The notes under the pieces were generated by a model. That model saw nothing but the letters and a program-made list of their open reading frames with translations, had not been told where the DNA came from and searched no databases. A stretch of DNA of 64,000 nucleotides, taken from positions 124,001 through 188,000 of the forward strand of contig NZ_JACVAM010000006.1 in the NCBI RefSeq assembly GCF_014851865.1, read 5' to 3'. Both the position numbers and the translations under genes were made by a program. Source of the DNA: Pseudomonas sp. PDM16 (lineage in GTDB: Bacteria; Pseudomonadota; Gammaproteobacteria; Pseudomonadales; Pseudomonadaceae). Below are positions 8,238 through 17,560 of this stretch, one piece after another; the stretch's first letter is position 1, and every line of letters starts with the position of its first letter.

Positions 8238-9830
8238 ATGATGCGCATTATCTCGCTGCTCCTGACGCTCGGTGCGTGCCTGCCGGCGTTCGCCCAGCAG
8301 CAGTCCCTCGTGGTCTGCTCCGAAGCCAGCCCCGAAGGCTTCGACATCGTCCAGTACACCGCCGCCACCACCGCCGACGCCTCGGCCGAGACGGTCTACG
8401 AACGTCTGGTGCAGTTCGCCCCCGGCAGCACCCGCATCATTCCCGCCCTGGCGGAAAGCTGGGAGATCAGTGCCAACGGCCTGACCTACACCTTCACCCT
8501 GCGCAAGGGTGTGAAGTTTCATGAAACGCCCTGGTTCAAACCGAGCCGCGAGCTGAATGCCGAGGACGTGCTGTGGAGCTTCGAGCGCCAGCGCGACAAG
8601 GACCACGACTGGCACGAGCTGTCGCCGCGCGGCTACCCCTACTTCGAGGCCATGGGCTTCGCCGAGCTGATCGACCAGATCGAGGCGCTCGACGAGCATC
8701 GCGTGCGCTTCACCCTGAAACACCCCGAGGCGCCCTTCCTGGCCGACCTGGCCATGGGCTTCACCTCCATCTATTCCGCCGAGTACGCCGAACAGCTGCT
8801 CGACGCCGAGACACCCGAGAAGCTCAACAGCCAGCCGATCGGCACCGGGCCCTTCGTCTTCGAGCGCTACGCCAAGGACGCTCAAGTGCGCTTCGCCGGC
8901 AACCCGCACTACTGGGGCGGCAAGCCGGCGCTCGACCGGCTGCTGCTGGCCATCACCCCCGACCCGAACACGCGCATCCAGCAACTCAAGGCCGGCGCCT
9001 GCCAGGTGGCCGTGTTCCCGCGGCCGAGCGACGTGCCCAAGCTGCGCGAGAACAAGGACCTGCAGGTACTGGAACTGGACTCGCTGCTCACCGCCTACGT
9101 GGCCATCAACACCCGGCACAAGCCGCTGGACGATGTGCGCGTGCGCCAGGCCATCAACCTGGCCTTCGACCGCCAGGCCTACCTGCGCGCCCAGTATGGC
9201 GAGGGCAACGCCACCCTGGCCGCGGCGCCCTACCCGGCCACCCTGCTCGGCTACGACGAACGCCTGCAGCCCTGGCCCAAGGACCTCGAACGCGCCCGCC
9301 AGCTGCTGGCCGAGGCCGGTCATGCAAAGGGCCTGAAGCTGTCGATCTGGACCCGCCCCGGCGGCGGCCCGACCAACCCCAACCCGGGCATCGGCGCGCA
9401 GATGCTGCAGGCCGACCTGGCCGCCATCGGCATCGCCGCCGATATCCGCGTGTTCGAGTGGGGCGAGCTGATCAAGCGTGCCAAGAACGGCGAGCATGAT
9501 CTGGTGTTCATGGGCTGGGCCGGCGACAACGGCGACCCGGACAACTTCCTCACCCCCAACCTGTCCTGCGCCGCCGCCGAGAGTGGCGAGAATCAGGCCG
9601 GCTGGTGTCACAAGGAGTTCGACCAGCTGATCCGCGAGGCCCGTCGCGTCGCCGAGCCGGATCGCCGTGCGGCGCTGTACCGCGAGGCCCTGGCGATCTT
9701 CCACCAGCAGGCGCCGTGGATCGCCCTCGCCCATCCCAAGCAGTTCGCCGTGCTGCGCAAGGATGTCGAGGGCTTCGTGCTCAGCCCGCTGGGCTCCAAC
9801 AACTTCACCCATGTAAAGCGCAAGCCATAA
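8238..9830 (+). CDS. periplasmic dipeptide/peptide-binding protein (SBP family 5), second copy
   Basis: 530 residues with a short signal peptide (MMRIISLLLTLGACLPAFAQ). It is collinear with the upstream paralogue: same cysteine positions (LVVCSEA, GACQVAV, LSCAAA, GWCHKE), the same WEISANGLTYTF region and the same C-terminal LRKDVEGF. It differs enough to suggest distinct peptide specificity. AAGGA precedes the start; ATG at 8241 is equally possible. The 119-bp gap from the first copy contains a GGATCGG/CCGATCC stem that could tune expression between the two. Confidence 0.92.
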   Translation: MMRIISLLLTLGACLPAFAQQQSLVVCSEASPEGFDIVQYTAATTADASAETVYERLVQFAPGSTRIIPALAESWEISANGLTYTFTLRKGVKFHETPWFKPSRELNAEDVLWSFERQRDKDHDWHELSPRGYPYFEAMGFAELIDQIEALDEHRVRFTLKHPEAPFLADLAMGFTSIYSAEYAEQLLDAETPEKLNSQPIGTGPFVFERYAKDAQVRFAGNPHYWGGKPALDRLLLAITPDPNTRIQQLKAGACQVAVFPRPSDVPKLRENKDLQVLELDSLLTAYVAINTRHKPLDDVRVRQAINLAFDRQAYLRAQYGEGNATLAAAPYPATLLGYDERLQPWPKDLERARQLLAEAGHAKGLKLSIWTRPGGGPTNPNPGIGAQMLQADLAAIGIAADIRVFEWGELIKRAKNGEHDLVFMGWAGDNGDPDNFLTPNLSCAAAESGENQAGWCHKEFDQLIREARRVAEPDRRAALYREALAIFHQQAPWIALAHPKQFAVLRKDVEGFVLSPLGSNNFTHVKRKP

Positions 9831-9831
9831 C

Positions 9832-9857
9832 AGCCGCGCCCCACGAAGGCGCGGGCT
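9832..9857 (+). other. intercistronic hairpin between the second dppA and dppB
   Basis: AGCCGCGCC pairs with GGCGCGGGCT, with one bulge, directly after the binding-protein stop codon. Such stems after abundant binding proteins commonly stabilise upstream mRNA or attenuate permease expression. There is no T-run. Confidence 0.4.
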
Positions 9858-9884
9858 CAACCTGATGCGGAGTACCACAACGCA

Positions 9885-10895
9885 ATGCTGTCCTTTATCG
9901 CCAGACGCCTGGGGCTGCTGATCCCCACCTTTTTCGGCGTCACCTTGCTGACCTTCGCGCTGATCCGTCTGATCCCCGGCGACCCCGTGGAAGTGATGAT
10001 GGGCGAGCGCCGCGTCGACCCCGAGATGCATGCCGAGGCCATGCACCGCCTGGGCCTGGACAAGCCGCTGCCGGCCCAGTACCTGGACTACATCAGCAAG
10101 CTGGCCCAGGGCGACCTGGGCGAATCGCTGCGCACCCGCGAGGGCGTGTGGGACGAGTTTCTCACCCTGTTCCCGGCGACCCTGGAACTGTCCCTGGCGG
10201 CCCTGCTATTTGCCGGCATGATCGGAGTCATCGCCGGGGTAATCGCCGCGCTCAAGCGCGGCTCGCTATTCGACCACGGGGTGATGGGCGTGTCGCTGGC
10301 CGGCTATTCGATGCCGATCTTCTGGTGGGGCCTGCTGCTGATCATGTTCTTCTCCGTGTACCTGGGCTGGACGCCGGTCTCCGGGCGCATCGACCTGCTC
10401 TACGACATCGAACCCAAGACCGGCTTTATGCTGATCGATACGCTCCTGAGCGAGGAGGAAGGCGCGTTCAAGGACGCCCTGATGCACCTGATCCTGCCGG
10501 CCATCGTGCTCGGTACCATTCCGCTGGCGGTGATCGCACGGATGACCCGCTCGGCGATGCTCGAAGTGCTGCGCGAGGACTATATCCGCACCGCCCGCGC
10601 CAAGGGCCTGTCCCCGGCTCGTGTGGTGTTCGTGCATGGCCTGCGTAATGCACTGATCCCGGTGCTCACCGTGTTCGGCCTGCAGGTCGGCACCCTGCTG
10701 GCCGGCGCCGTGCTGACCGAGACCATCTTCTCCTGGCCGGGCATCGGCAAGTGGCTGATCGAGGCCATCGGCGCCCGCGACTACCCGGTGGTGCAGAACG
10801 GCATCCTGCTGATCGCCTGCCTGGTGATCCTGGTTAACTTCGTCGTGGACATCCTCTACGGCCTGGTCAACCCACGCATTCGCCATCAACGCTAA
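9885..10895 (+). CDS. dppB: dipeptide ABC transporter permease DppB
   Basis: 336 residues with six predicted membrane segments. It starts with the typical MLSFIARRLGLLIPTFFGVT, has the conserved LGLDKPLPAQYLDYI stretch, and carries the EAA loop EDYIRTARAKGLS (about 228-240) that contacts the ATPases. It forms the inner-membrane channel with DppC. It lies 54 bp after the second binding protein and 12 bp before dppC. Confidence 0.95.
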   Translation: MLSFIARRLGLLIPTFFGVTLLTFALIRLIPGDPVEVMMGERRVDPEMHAEAMHRLGLDKPLPAQYLDYISKLAQGDLGESLRTREGVWDEFLTLFPATLELSLAALLFAGMIGVIAGVIAALKRGSLFDHGVMGVSLAGYSMPIFWWGLLLIMFFSVYLGWTPVSGRIDLLYDIEPKTGFMLIDTLLSEEEGAFKDALMHLILPAIVLGTIPLAVIARMTRSAMLEVLREDYIRTARAKGLSPARVVFVHGLRNALIPVLTVFGLQVGTLLAGAVLTETIFSWPGIGKWLIEAIGARDYPVVQNGILLIACLVILVNFVVDILYGLVNPRIRHQR

Positions 10896-10907
10896 GGAGG
10901 CCCGCAC

Positions 10908-11819
10908 ATGACTCAATCCAACGCCGTGCCCGCCACCGAGCAGGCACTGTTCTACCCCTCGCCGCTGAAGGAATTCTGGCAGGCCTTCGCCCACAACAAG
11001 GGCGCCGTCGGCGGCCTGCTGTTCATGCTGGTCATCGTGTTCTGCGCGCTGTTCGCGCCCTGGGTGGCGCCCTTCGACCCCAGCGAGCAGTTCCGCGACG
11101 CCCTGCTCACCCCGCCGTCCTGGCTGGAAGGCGGTCAGGCGCGCTTCCTGCTCGGTACCGACGAGCTGGGCCGCGACCTGCTCTCGCGGCTGATCCACGG
11201 CGCGCGCCTGTCGCTGATGATCGGCCTGGCCTCGGTGCTGATGTCGCTGATCCCCGGCATCCTCATGGGCCTGGTCGCCGGCTTCTTCCCGCGCCTGCTC
11301 GGCCCCTCGATCATGCGCCTGATGGACATCATGCTGGCCCTGCCCTCGCTGCTGCTGGCCGTGGCCATCGTCGCCATCCTCGGCCCCGGCCTGATCAACA
11401 CGGTGATCGCCATCGCCATCGTCTCGCTGCCCAGCTACGTGCGCCTGACCCGCGCCGCGGTGATGGGCGAGCTGGGCCGCGACTATGTCACCGCCGCGCG
11501 CCTGGCCGGCGCCGGCCTGCCACGGCTGATGTTCGTCACCGTGCTGCCCAACTGCATGGCGCCGCTGATCGTGCAGGCCACCCTGAGCTTCTCCTCGGCC
11601 ATCCTCGACGCGGCGGCCCTGGGCTTCCTCGGCCTCGGCGTGCAACCGCCGACGCCCGAGTGGGGCACCATGCTGGCCTCGGCGCGCGACTACATCGAAC
11701 GCGCCTGGTGGGTGGTGTCGCTGCCGGGGCTGACCATCCTGCTCAGCGTGCTGGCGATCAACCTGATGGGCGACGGGCTGCGCGATGCGCTCGACCCGAA
11801 ACTGAAGAATGCGCAGTAA
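10908..11819 (+). CDS. dppC: dipeptide ABC transporter permease DppC
   Basis: 303 residues. The N-terminal OppC_N helix (about 20-55) is followed by the permease domain with LGTDELGRDLLSRLI and the EAA loop GRDYVTAARLAGAG. It pairs with DppB. The ribosome site AAGGAGG is very strong. Its 3' end is 10 bp from the dppD start. Confidence 0.95.
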   Translation: MTQSNAVPATEQALFYPSPLKEFWQAFAHNKGAVGGLLFMLVIVFCALFAPWVAPFDPSEQFRDALLTPPSWLEGGQARFLLGTDELGRDLLSRLIHGARLSLMIGLASVLMSLIPGILMGLVAGFFPRLLGPSIMRLMDIMLALPSLLLAVAIVAILGPGLINTVIAIAIVSLPSYVRLTRAAVMGELGRDYVTAARLAGAGLPRLMFVTVLPNCMAPLIVQATLSFSSAILDAAALGFLGLGVQPPTPEWGTMLASARDYIERAWWVVSLPGLTILLSVLAINLMGDGLRDALDPKLKNAQ

Positions 11820-11829
11820 GGAGCCCGCC

Positions 11830-12804
11830 ATGAGCCTTCTCGATATCAAGAACCTCAGCGTGCGCTTCGGCGCGGCCGATGCCATTCCGGTGGTCGACGG
11901 CCTCGACCTGTCCGTGGACAAGGGCGAAGTACTGGCCATAGTCGGCGAGTCCGGCTCCGGCAAATCGGTGACCATGATGGCCCTGATGGGCCTGATCGAC
12001 GCCCCCGGCATCGTGCGCGCCGACAGCCTGCGCTTCGCCGGCCACGACATGCTCACCCTCAAGGGCCGGCAACGCCGCAAGGTGGTGGGCAAGGACCTGG
12101 CCATGGTGTTCCAGGATCCGATGACCGCGCTCAACCCCAGCTACACGGTCGGTTTCCAGATCGAGGAAGTGCTGCGCCAGCACCTCGGCCTCAAGGGCCG
12201 CGCCGCCCGCCTGCGCGCCCTGCAGCTGCTGGAGCGGGTCGAGATTCCCGGCGCCGCTAGCCGCCTCGATGCCTACCCGCACCAGCTCTCCGGCGGCATG
12301 AGCCAGCGCGTGGCGATCGCCATGGCCATCGCCGCCGAACCCAAGCTGCTGATCGCCGACGAGCCGACCACGGCGCTGGACGTGACCATCCAGGCGCAGA
12401 TCATGGACCTGCTGCTGGACCTGCAGCGCAGCGAGGGCATGGGCCTGGTGCTGATCACCCACGACCTGGCCGTGGTCGCCGAGACCGCCCAGCGCGTGTG
12501 CGTGATGTACGCCGGGCAAGCGGTGGAGATCGGCAGCGTGCCGACCCTGTTCGACGCCCCGACCCACCCCTACACCGAGGCGCTGCTCAAGGCCATTCCC
12601 GAGCACAGCCTGGGCGCCGAGCGCCTGGCCACCCTGCCCGGCATCGTGCCCGGCCGTTACGACCGCCCCGTCGGCTGCCTGCTATCGCCGCGCTGCCCCT
12701 ACGCCCAGCCGCACTGCCGCGAGCAGCGGCCGGCGCTGGAGCCGCACGTGCGCGGCGCGGTGCGTTGCTTCTACCCCCTCAACCTGACCGCGAAGGTGGC
12801 CTGA
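11830..12804 (+). CDS. dppD: dipeptide ABC transporter ATP-binding subunit DppD
   Basis: 324 residues. Walker A is GESGSGKS (about 38-45), the ABC signature LSGGMSQR, Walker B LLIADEP, and the switch His lies in LITHDLA. The C-terminal oligopeptide extension has the Cys cluster around CLLSPRCPYAQPHC, which binds an iron-sulfur cluster in Opp/Dpp ATPases. The start at 11830 follows AAGGAG. The stop overlaps the dppF start as ATGA, so the two ATPases are translationally coupled. Confidence 0.95.
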   Translation: MSLLDIKNLSVRFGAADAIPVVDGLDLSVDKGEVLAIVGESGSGKSVTMMALMGLIDAPGIVRADSLRFAGHDMLTLKGRQRRKVVGKDLAMVFQDPMTALNPSYTVGFQIEEVLRQHLGLKGRAARLRALQLLERVEIPGAASRLDAYPHQLSGGMSQRVAIAMAIAAEPKLLIADEPTTALDVTIQAQIMDLLLDLQRSEGMGLVLITHDLAVVAETAQRVCVMYAGQAVEIGSVPTLFDAPTHPYTEALLKAIPEHSLGAERLATLPGIVPGRYDRPVGCLLSPRCPYAQPHCREQRPALEPHVRGAVRCFYPLNLTAKVA

Positions 12805-13775
12805 TGAGCATCGTCCTCGAGGCCCGCGAGCTGACCCGTCACTACGAGATCTCCCGCGGCCTGTTCAAAGCCAATGCCCTGGTGCGCGCGCTCAACGGCG
12901 TGTCCTTCTCGCTGGAAGCCGGCAAGACCCTGGCGGTGGTCGGCGAGTCCGGCTGCGGCAAGTCGACCCTGGCCCGCGCCCTGACCCTGATCGAGGAGCC
13001 CAGCGCCGGCAGCCTGCAGATCGCCGGGCAGGAGGTGGCCGGCGCCGACAAGGCCCAGCGCAAGCAGCTGCGCCGCGACGTGCAGATGGTGTTCCAGAAT
13101 CCCTATGCCTCGCTCAACCCGCGGCAGAAGATCGGCGACCAGCTGGCCGAGCCGCTGCTGATCAATACCAGCCTGTCTCGCGCCGAGCGCCGCGAGAAGG
13201 TGCAGACCATGATGCAGCAGGTGGGCCTGCGCCCCGAGCACTACCAGCGCTACCCGCACATGTTCTCCGGTGGCCAGCGCCAGCGCATCGCCCTGGCCCG
13301 CGCCATGATGCTGCAGCCCAAGGTGCTGGTGGCGGACGAGCCGACCTCGGCGCTGGACGTGTCGATCCAGGCCCAGGTGCTCAATCTGTTCATGGATCTG
13401 CAGGAGCAATACCAGACCGGCTACGTGTTCATCTCGCACAACCTGGCGGTGGTGCAGCACGTGGCCGACGACGTGCTGGTGATGTACCTCGGCCGCCCGG
13501 CCGAGATGGGCCCGGCCGCGCTGATCTACGAGCGGCCGCTGCATCCCTACACCCGCGCCCTGCTCTCGGCCACCCCGGCGATCCACCCGGACCCGGCCAA
13601 GCCGAAGATCAAGATCGCCGGCGAGCTGCCCAACCCGCTCGACCCGCCGCCCGGCTGCGCCTTCCACCGCCGCTGCCCGCACGCGACCGAGCGTTGCCGT
13701 GTTGAAGTGCCGGAGCTGCGCCTGGTCGAAGCCCGCCAGGTGGCCTGCCACCATGCGGAGATGATCGAACACTGA
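12804..13775 (+). CDS. dppF: dipeptide ABC transporter ATP-binding subunit DppF
   Basis: 323 residues. Walker A is GESGCGKS, signature FSGGQRQR, Walker B VLVADEP, and the switch His lies in FISHNLA. The C-terminal Cys-rich oligopeptide domain (CAFHRRCPHATERC) is intact. It heterodimerises with DppD to drive peptide import. The ATG overlaps the dppD TGA. It is the last gene of the dpp operon; the next gene is convergent 22 bp away and no clear terminator is visible in that gap. Confidence 0.95.
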   Translation: MSIVLEARELTRHYEISRGLFKANALVRALNGVSFSLEAGKTLAVVGESGCGKSTLARALTLIEEPSAGSLQIAGQEVAGADKAQRKQLRRDVQMVFQNPYASLNPRQKIGDQLAEPLLINTSLSRAERREKVQTMMQQVGLRPEHYQRYPHMFSGGQRQRIALARAMMLQPKVLVADEPTSALDVSIQAQVLNLFMDLQEQYQTGYVFISHNLAVVQHVADDVLVMYLGRPAEMGPAALIYERPLHPYTRALLSATPAIHPDPAKPKIKIAGELPNPLDPPPGCAFHRRCPHATERCRVEVPELRLVEARQVACHHAEMIEH

Positions 13776-13797
13776 CCCATCGGCGGAGAAAACAGCC

Positions 13798-15036
13798 TCA
13801 GCGACTCTCTACTTCGACAGCCCGGCCGCCTTCCACCCGCGTCAGGAACACCAGATCGGAGCCCTGGTGATCTCTGGGAGAGAAGGTCACCCGGAAGCCA
13901 CCCAGGTCCTCATCGAAGCGTTCGAGTGCTTTCACCAGCCCGTCCCTGCTCGTCTGCGCTCCCGCTTCGCGCAGGGCTCGCCCCAGAACCTCGGCGGCGA
14001 TGTAGCCTTCAAGGGACGCGTAGCCTGGGCGGGCGCCGCGCAAGTCGGCACGATAGCGGCGAACCAGGGAGAGCGTCACATCATCAGGCGATGGCACGAC
14101 CTGGCTGATGTAAACGCCCTCTCCGTCAGCACCGGCCTTCTCGATGAAGTCATCGGGACCGACGAAGGACACCGTGAAGAATCGCGCCTGGAGCCCAGCG
14201 GCCTTGGCCTGCCGGATCGCCACTACCAGCTGCTGATAGGTGCCGACGAAGAACACTGCCTCAGGAGAGGTCTTGCGGAGCAGTTCGACCGGCGCTGCCA
14301 ACTCGAGCGAATTGCGCGGCATTCTCGCCTCGGCGGAGAGGCGTAGATCGTACCCCGCCAACGCCCCGATCAGGCCGCCCTTGACCGTCTCACCAAAGGA
14401 GTCGTCCTGCATCAGCAAGGCAACCCGGCGAATGTTCAGGTCATCGACCATGTAGTCGACGAGAGTGGCCGCCTCCTGAAAATACGAAGCGCGGATATTG
14501 AACACCCTTGGATGCAACGGAGCCCTTAGTGCCTCCGCTCCGGAGAAGGCGAACAGATACGGCACCCTGTGCTCCATGGCCATCGGCAGCACGGCCCGCG
14601 AGGTAGGGGTTCCCACATAACCAAAGAGAGCGAACACCGAAGGCGGATCGAGCAGGGCCTTCGTCTCCAAGACGGTGCGTGAAGGCTCGTAGCCATCGTC
14701 ACGCAGGATCAGCGCGATGTCTCGCCCGTGCACACCACCAGTGGCATTCAGCCGGTTGAAGCTAGCGCTTGCCCCCAGATACATCCCTCTTCCCAACCCC
14801 GCCGCCGGGCCACTCTGTGCGTTGACCATCCCCAGTCGAATGCTGTCTGCCTCGACCCCAACCTCGGCCCTCAGCGGGGATACGCCGAGGAGCAGCACCA
14901 ACAGGATGCACAATCGCTGCGGCAACACGGCAGTAAACAGTTCAGGCATGGGTGCGAGGCCGTTTCTTATTGGATTCATTGGGGCGATGGTCGGAACGTT
15001 CATCTTGCACGAGTCTGGTCGAAGACCTCGGTGCAT
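13798..15036 (-). CDS. orphan ABC-type periplasmic binding protein (Leu/Ile/Val-receptor-like)
   Basis: Up to 412 residues; a signal-like segment (LCILLVLLLGVSPLRA) sits about 40 residues in, so a later ATG (15003, 14979 or 14949) may be the true start. The body is a periplasmic-binding-protein type I fold: IRLGMVNAQSGPAAGLG, then FGYVGTPTSRAVLPMA and RVALLMQDDSFGE. No permease or ATPase accompanies it. It lies 16 bp downstream of pxpC on the same strand and is probably co-transcribed with pxpABC. It could be a sensory receptor or the binding component of a transporter encoded elsewhere. Confidence 0.8.
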   Translation of the reverse strand: MHRGLRPDSCKMNVPTIAPMNPIRNGLAPMPELFTAVLPQRLCILLVLLLGVSPLRAEVGVEADSIRLGMVNAQSGPAAGLGRGMYLGASASFNRLNATGGVHGRDIALILRDDGYEPSRTVLETKALLDPPSVFALFGYVGTPTSRAVLPMAMEHRVPYLFAFSGAEALRAPLHPRVFNIRASYFQEAATLVDYMVDDLNIRRVALLMQDDSFGETVKGGLIGALAGYDLRLSAEARMPRNSLELAAPVELLRKTSPEAVFFVGTYQQLVVAIRQAKAAGLQARFFTVSFVGPDDFIEKAGADGEGVYISQVVPSPDDVTLSLVRRYRADLRGARPGYASLEGYIAAEVLGRALREAGAQTSRDGLVKALERFDEDLGGFRVTFSPRDHQGSDLVFLTRVEGGRAVEVESR

Positions 15037-15052
15037 GCATCACCGATCCTAC

Positions 15053-15967
15053 TCAACGGCCGAAGAAGTTGTAAAAGCTGCGCAGCTCGGCCTGGGCTTC
15101 GATCAGGTTGCCGCGCGCAAAGCGCAGCGGGCTGTTCGGTGGAATCTGGGCCAGACGCCACGAATCGCGAGGGTAGAGCCAGCCGATGGTTGGGTAGCCG
15201 CCCATCGTCTGCCGGTCGGCCTGCAGGATGATCGGCTGGCCATCCGGTGGAACCTGGATTGCACCCCGCGCCACCCCCTGCGACCATTCGCGACTTGGCG
15301 CAACCAGCCCCTCTCCGGCGAGGCGTGCGCCCATGCGGTCGGACCTGGGCGTGAGATGCCAGGGGCGTGAGAAAAAGGCATCCAGCTGTTCGCCGGAGAA
15401 ATCCGCGGAGTCGCTACCCAGGATCACACGCAGAGGTGCTTCGGCGCTAAGACGGTAGCGCCAGGGGACACTGGCCACGCCTGGAAAACTGGCTTCGGCG
15501 CATGCCAGAACGTCGCCTTCGCGCAGGGCAACACCATCACCAGCCAATCCCCCCATGCCTTCACGCACGTGCGTGGAGGCACTGCCCAGCACTGCGCACA
15601 CGGCGAAACCACCGGCCGCCGCCAGGTAGAAACGCTGGCCCGAGCGAGCGAAGCCGATGCGCAGCCGCTGACCTGGATGAACGGCAAAGCGTGACCAGGC
15701 AGACAGCGGCGAGCCGTCCAGCTCCACCGGTGCGTCGGCACCGGTCAGCGCCAGCCAGGTTGATACCCGGCATTCCAGCTCCACGCCCCCCAGGGCGACC
15801 TCCAGCAAGGCACTGCCCCAGGGATTGTCGACCAGGCGATTGGCCCAGGCGGCCGCCTGCCAGTCCATCGGTCCGCCGGGCGAGACGCCCAGATGCTGCC
15901 AGCCACTGCGACCGCCATCCTGTATCAGGCTCAAGGGGCCTGGCTTGATGACCTGCAGCCCGATCAC
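15053..15967 (-). CDS. pxpC: 5-oxoprolinase subunit C (KipA/PxpC, carboxyltransferase-domain family)
   Basis: 304 residues. It opens with the typical GLQVIKPGPLSLIQDGGR and HLGVSPGGPMDW and ends near GYPTIGWLYPRDSWRLAQ, all conserved in the AHS2/KipA family. With PxpA and PxpB it cleaves ATP-dependently 5-oxoproline (pyroglutamate), a damage product of glutamine and glutamate, to glutamate. Its start overlaps the pxpB stop by 4 nt. The domain also occurs in urea and allophanate carboxylase systems, but the triplet context supports the oxoprolinase. Confidence 0.9.
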   Translation of the reverse strand: MIGLQVIKPGPLSLIQDGGRSGWQHLGVSPGGPMDWQAAAWANRLVDNPWGSALLEVALGGVELECRVSTWLALTGADAPVELDGSPLSAWSRFAVHPGQRLRIGFARSGQRFYLAAAGGFAVCAVLGSASTHVREGMGGLAGDGVALREGDVLACAEASFPGVASVPWRYRLSAEAPLRVILGSDSADFSGEQLDAFFSRPWHLTPRSDRMGARLAGEGLVAPSREWSQGVARGAIQVPPDGQPIILQADRQTMGGYPTIGWLYPRDSWRLAQIPPNSPLRFARGNLIEAQAELRSFYNFFGR

Positions 15968-16638
15968 ACTCTGGCCTCCCGGCGATAGGTCGTCTCGTCG
16001 ACTGGCCGGAAGCGCACTCGATCCCCCAGTGCCAATGGGCAGGGTGGCGTTCGTGCGGGGTCGAACAACCGCCAGGGACAGAGGCCGATCAGATGCCAGC
16101 CTCCTGGTGACGCCTGCGGATAAATGGCGGTCTGCCGCTCGGCGATTGCCAGGCTGCCCGCCGGCACCCGCGCCCGCGGCGTGGACAGCCGAGGCAGCGC
16201 CAGCCGCTCGTCCAGCTCGCCGAGATAGGCGAACCCAGGTGCGAAGCCGATGGCGCCGACCCGGTATTCGGCGGCACTGTGCAAATCGATCACCTGTGCG
16301 CAGGAGAGTCCACAGGACTGAGCCACGCTGGCGAGGTCTTCACCGGCGTACCACACGGGAATCTCATGCAAACAACCGATATCGCCCGCCACCGGCTCGC
16401 TCGAACCGGCATCCAGCAGAGGTGCCATGCGTTCGATCAGTTGCAGATGGTCGATGCGCATCAGATCGTAGTGCAGCAACAGGCTGGTCCAGCCGGGCAC
16501 CAGATCGATGAGCAACGGCCCCAGATCACGCCGAATGCGGTCGGCCAGGGCGGCTATGCGCAGAGGCAGGTAGGGGGCTGGCTCTTCGGCCAACACCAGA
16601 AGCAGAGCATCGGCACCAGCGGGTTCGAGACGAATCAC
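15964..16638 (-). CDS. pxpB: 5-oxoprolinase subunit B (KipI/PxpB)
   Basis: 224 residues of the AHS1/KipI family. It shows the N-terminal LEPAGADALLLVL, the central EIPVWYAGEDLASVAQ and the C-terminal GFAPGFAYLGELDERLALPRLSTPR region, read in parts. It forms the catalytic complex with PxpA and PxpC. It overlaps pxpA and pxpC by 4 nt each, which implies coupled translation and stoichiometric assembly. Confidence 0.92.
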   Translation of the reverse strand: MIRLEPAGADALLLVLAEEPAPYLPLRIAALADRIRRDLGPLLIDLVPGWTSLLLHYDLMRIDHLQLIERMAPLLDAGSSEPVAGDIGCLHEIPVWYAGEDLASVAQSCGLSCAQVIDLHSAAEYRVGAIGFAPGFAYLGELDERLALPRLSTPRARVPAGSLAIAERQTAIYPQASPGGWHLIGLCPWRLFDPARTPPCPLALGDRVRFRPVDETTYRREARV

Positions 16639-17381
16639 AGAGCGTCCAATTGCGCTCGCAAGCGGCGCAGGACGGCCAGGGACTCGGCATTGTCGCCATG
16701 CACGCAGAGGCTGTCAGCTCGCAGCTGCAGGGGCTTGCCATCAATATCCGCGAAGGTCTCGCCCGCTGCGATCGCCAGAGCCTGTTCGAGTATCTGCTCG
16801 GGCTGATGGTGCACCGCACCAGCCAGGCGCCGAGGAGCCAACTGGCCGTCGGCCAGATAGGCACGATCGGCGAACGCCTCGAACAGCAGCGGCACGCCGG
16901 CCGCTTCGGCCAGACGCCGCTCGCGGGAGTTGTCGGCCAGGGCCAGCGTCATCAGCGGCATGCCGCGTCGATAGGCAGAACAGGCGGCCAGCACTGCCTC
17001 GAACAAGGCATCGTCGCGAACCAGATCGTTGTACAACGCACCATGCGGCTTGACGTAGGAGACCTGGGCGCCGGCCGCACGACAGAATGCGTCCAGCGCA
17101 CCTATCTGATACAGCACGATTGCCATGACCTCGTCCGGGGTGCAACTCATGTGGCGGCGACCGAACCCCTGCAGGTCGGGATAGGAGGGATGGGCGCCGA
17201 TGCCGACCCCGTGCTGGACGGCCAGTGCCACGCTGCGCCGCATGATCAGCGGATCGCCGGCGTGGAAGCCGCAGGCCAGGTTGGCCTGGTCCACCAATGG
17301 CATGGCGTGCTCATCGTCGCCCATGCTCCAGGCCCCGTAGCTTTCACCCATGTCACAGTTGAGCAGGATTCGTCGAGTCAT
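16635..17381 (-). CDS. pxpA: 5-oxoprolinase subunit A (LamB/YcsF family)
   Basis: 248 residues. The LamB/YcsF signatures are LLNCDMGESYG at the N terminus, NLACGFHAGDP (about 34-44), HPSYPDLQGFGRR (63-75) and KPHGALYND (112-120). It is the first gene of the pxpABC transcript. The ribosome site is weak. The 179-bp gap from the flavoprotein gene's stop should carry the promoter, but no clear -35/-10 pair stands out. Confidence 0.93.
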   Translation of the reverse strand: MTRRILLNCDMGESYGAWSMGDDEHAMPLVDQANLACGFHAGDPLIMRRSVALAVQHGVGIGAHPSYPDLQGFGRRHMSCTPDEVMAIVLYQIGALDAFCRAAGAQVSYVKPHGALYNDLVRDDALFEAVLAACSAYRRGMPLMTLALADNSRERRLAEAAGVPLLFEAFADRAYLADGQLAPRRLAGAVHHQPEQILEQALAIAAGETFADIDGKPLQLRADSLCVHGDNAESLAVLRRLRAQLDAL

Positions 17382-17560
17382 CGGTACGCCTGTGGTCTGT
17401 TGTCGTTATCGCTAGCGGCTCGACGCGGTTCCGGTCAACGCAGTCCCGACGACGATACAGGCGCGATTCTGCGCGCAATCCACCGGACTGAGCCAGCCCA
17501 CAGGCGAGGCGACCATCTCCCGAGGAGGACAGGCCGCACTACCCGGACCGCCCAGACACC

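Noticed and set aside
8205..10046. 613-codon minus-strand frame across the second dppA
   Set aside because: GC-bias shadow of the plus-strand binding protein gene.
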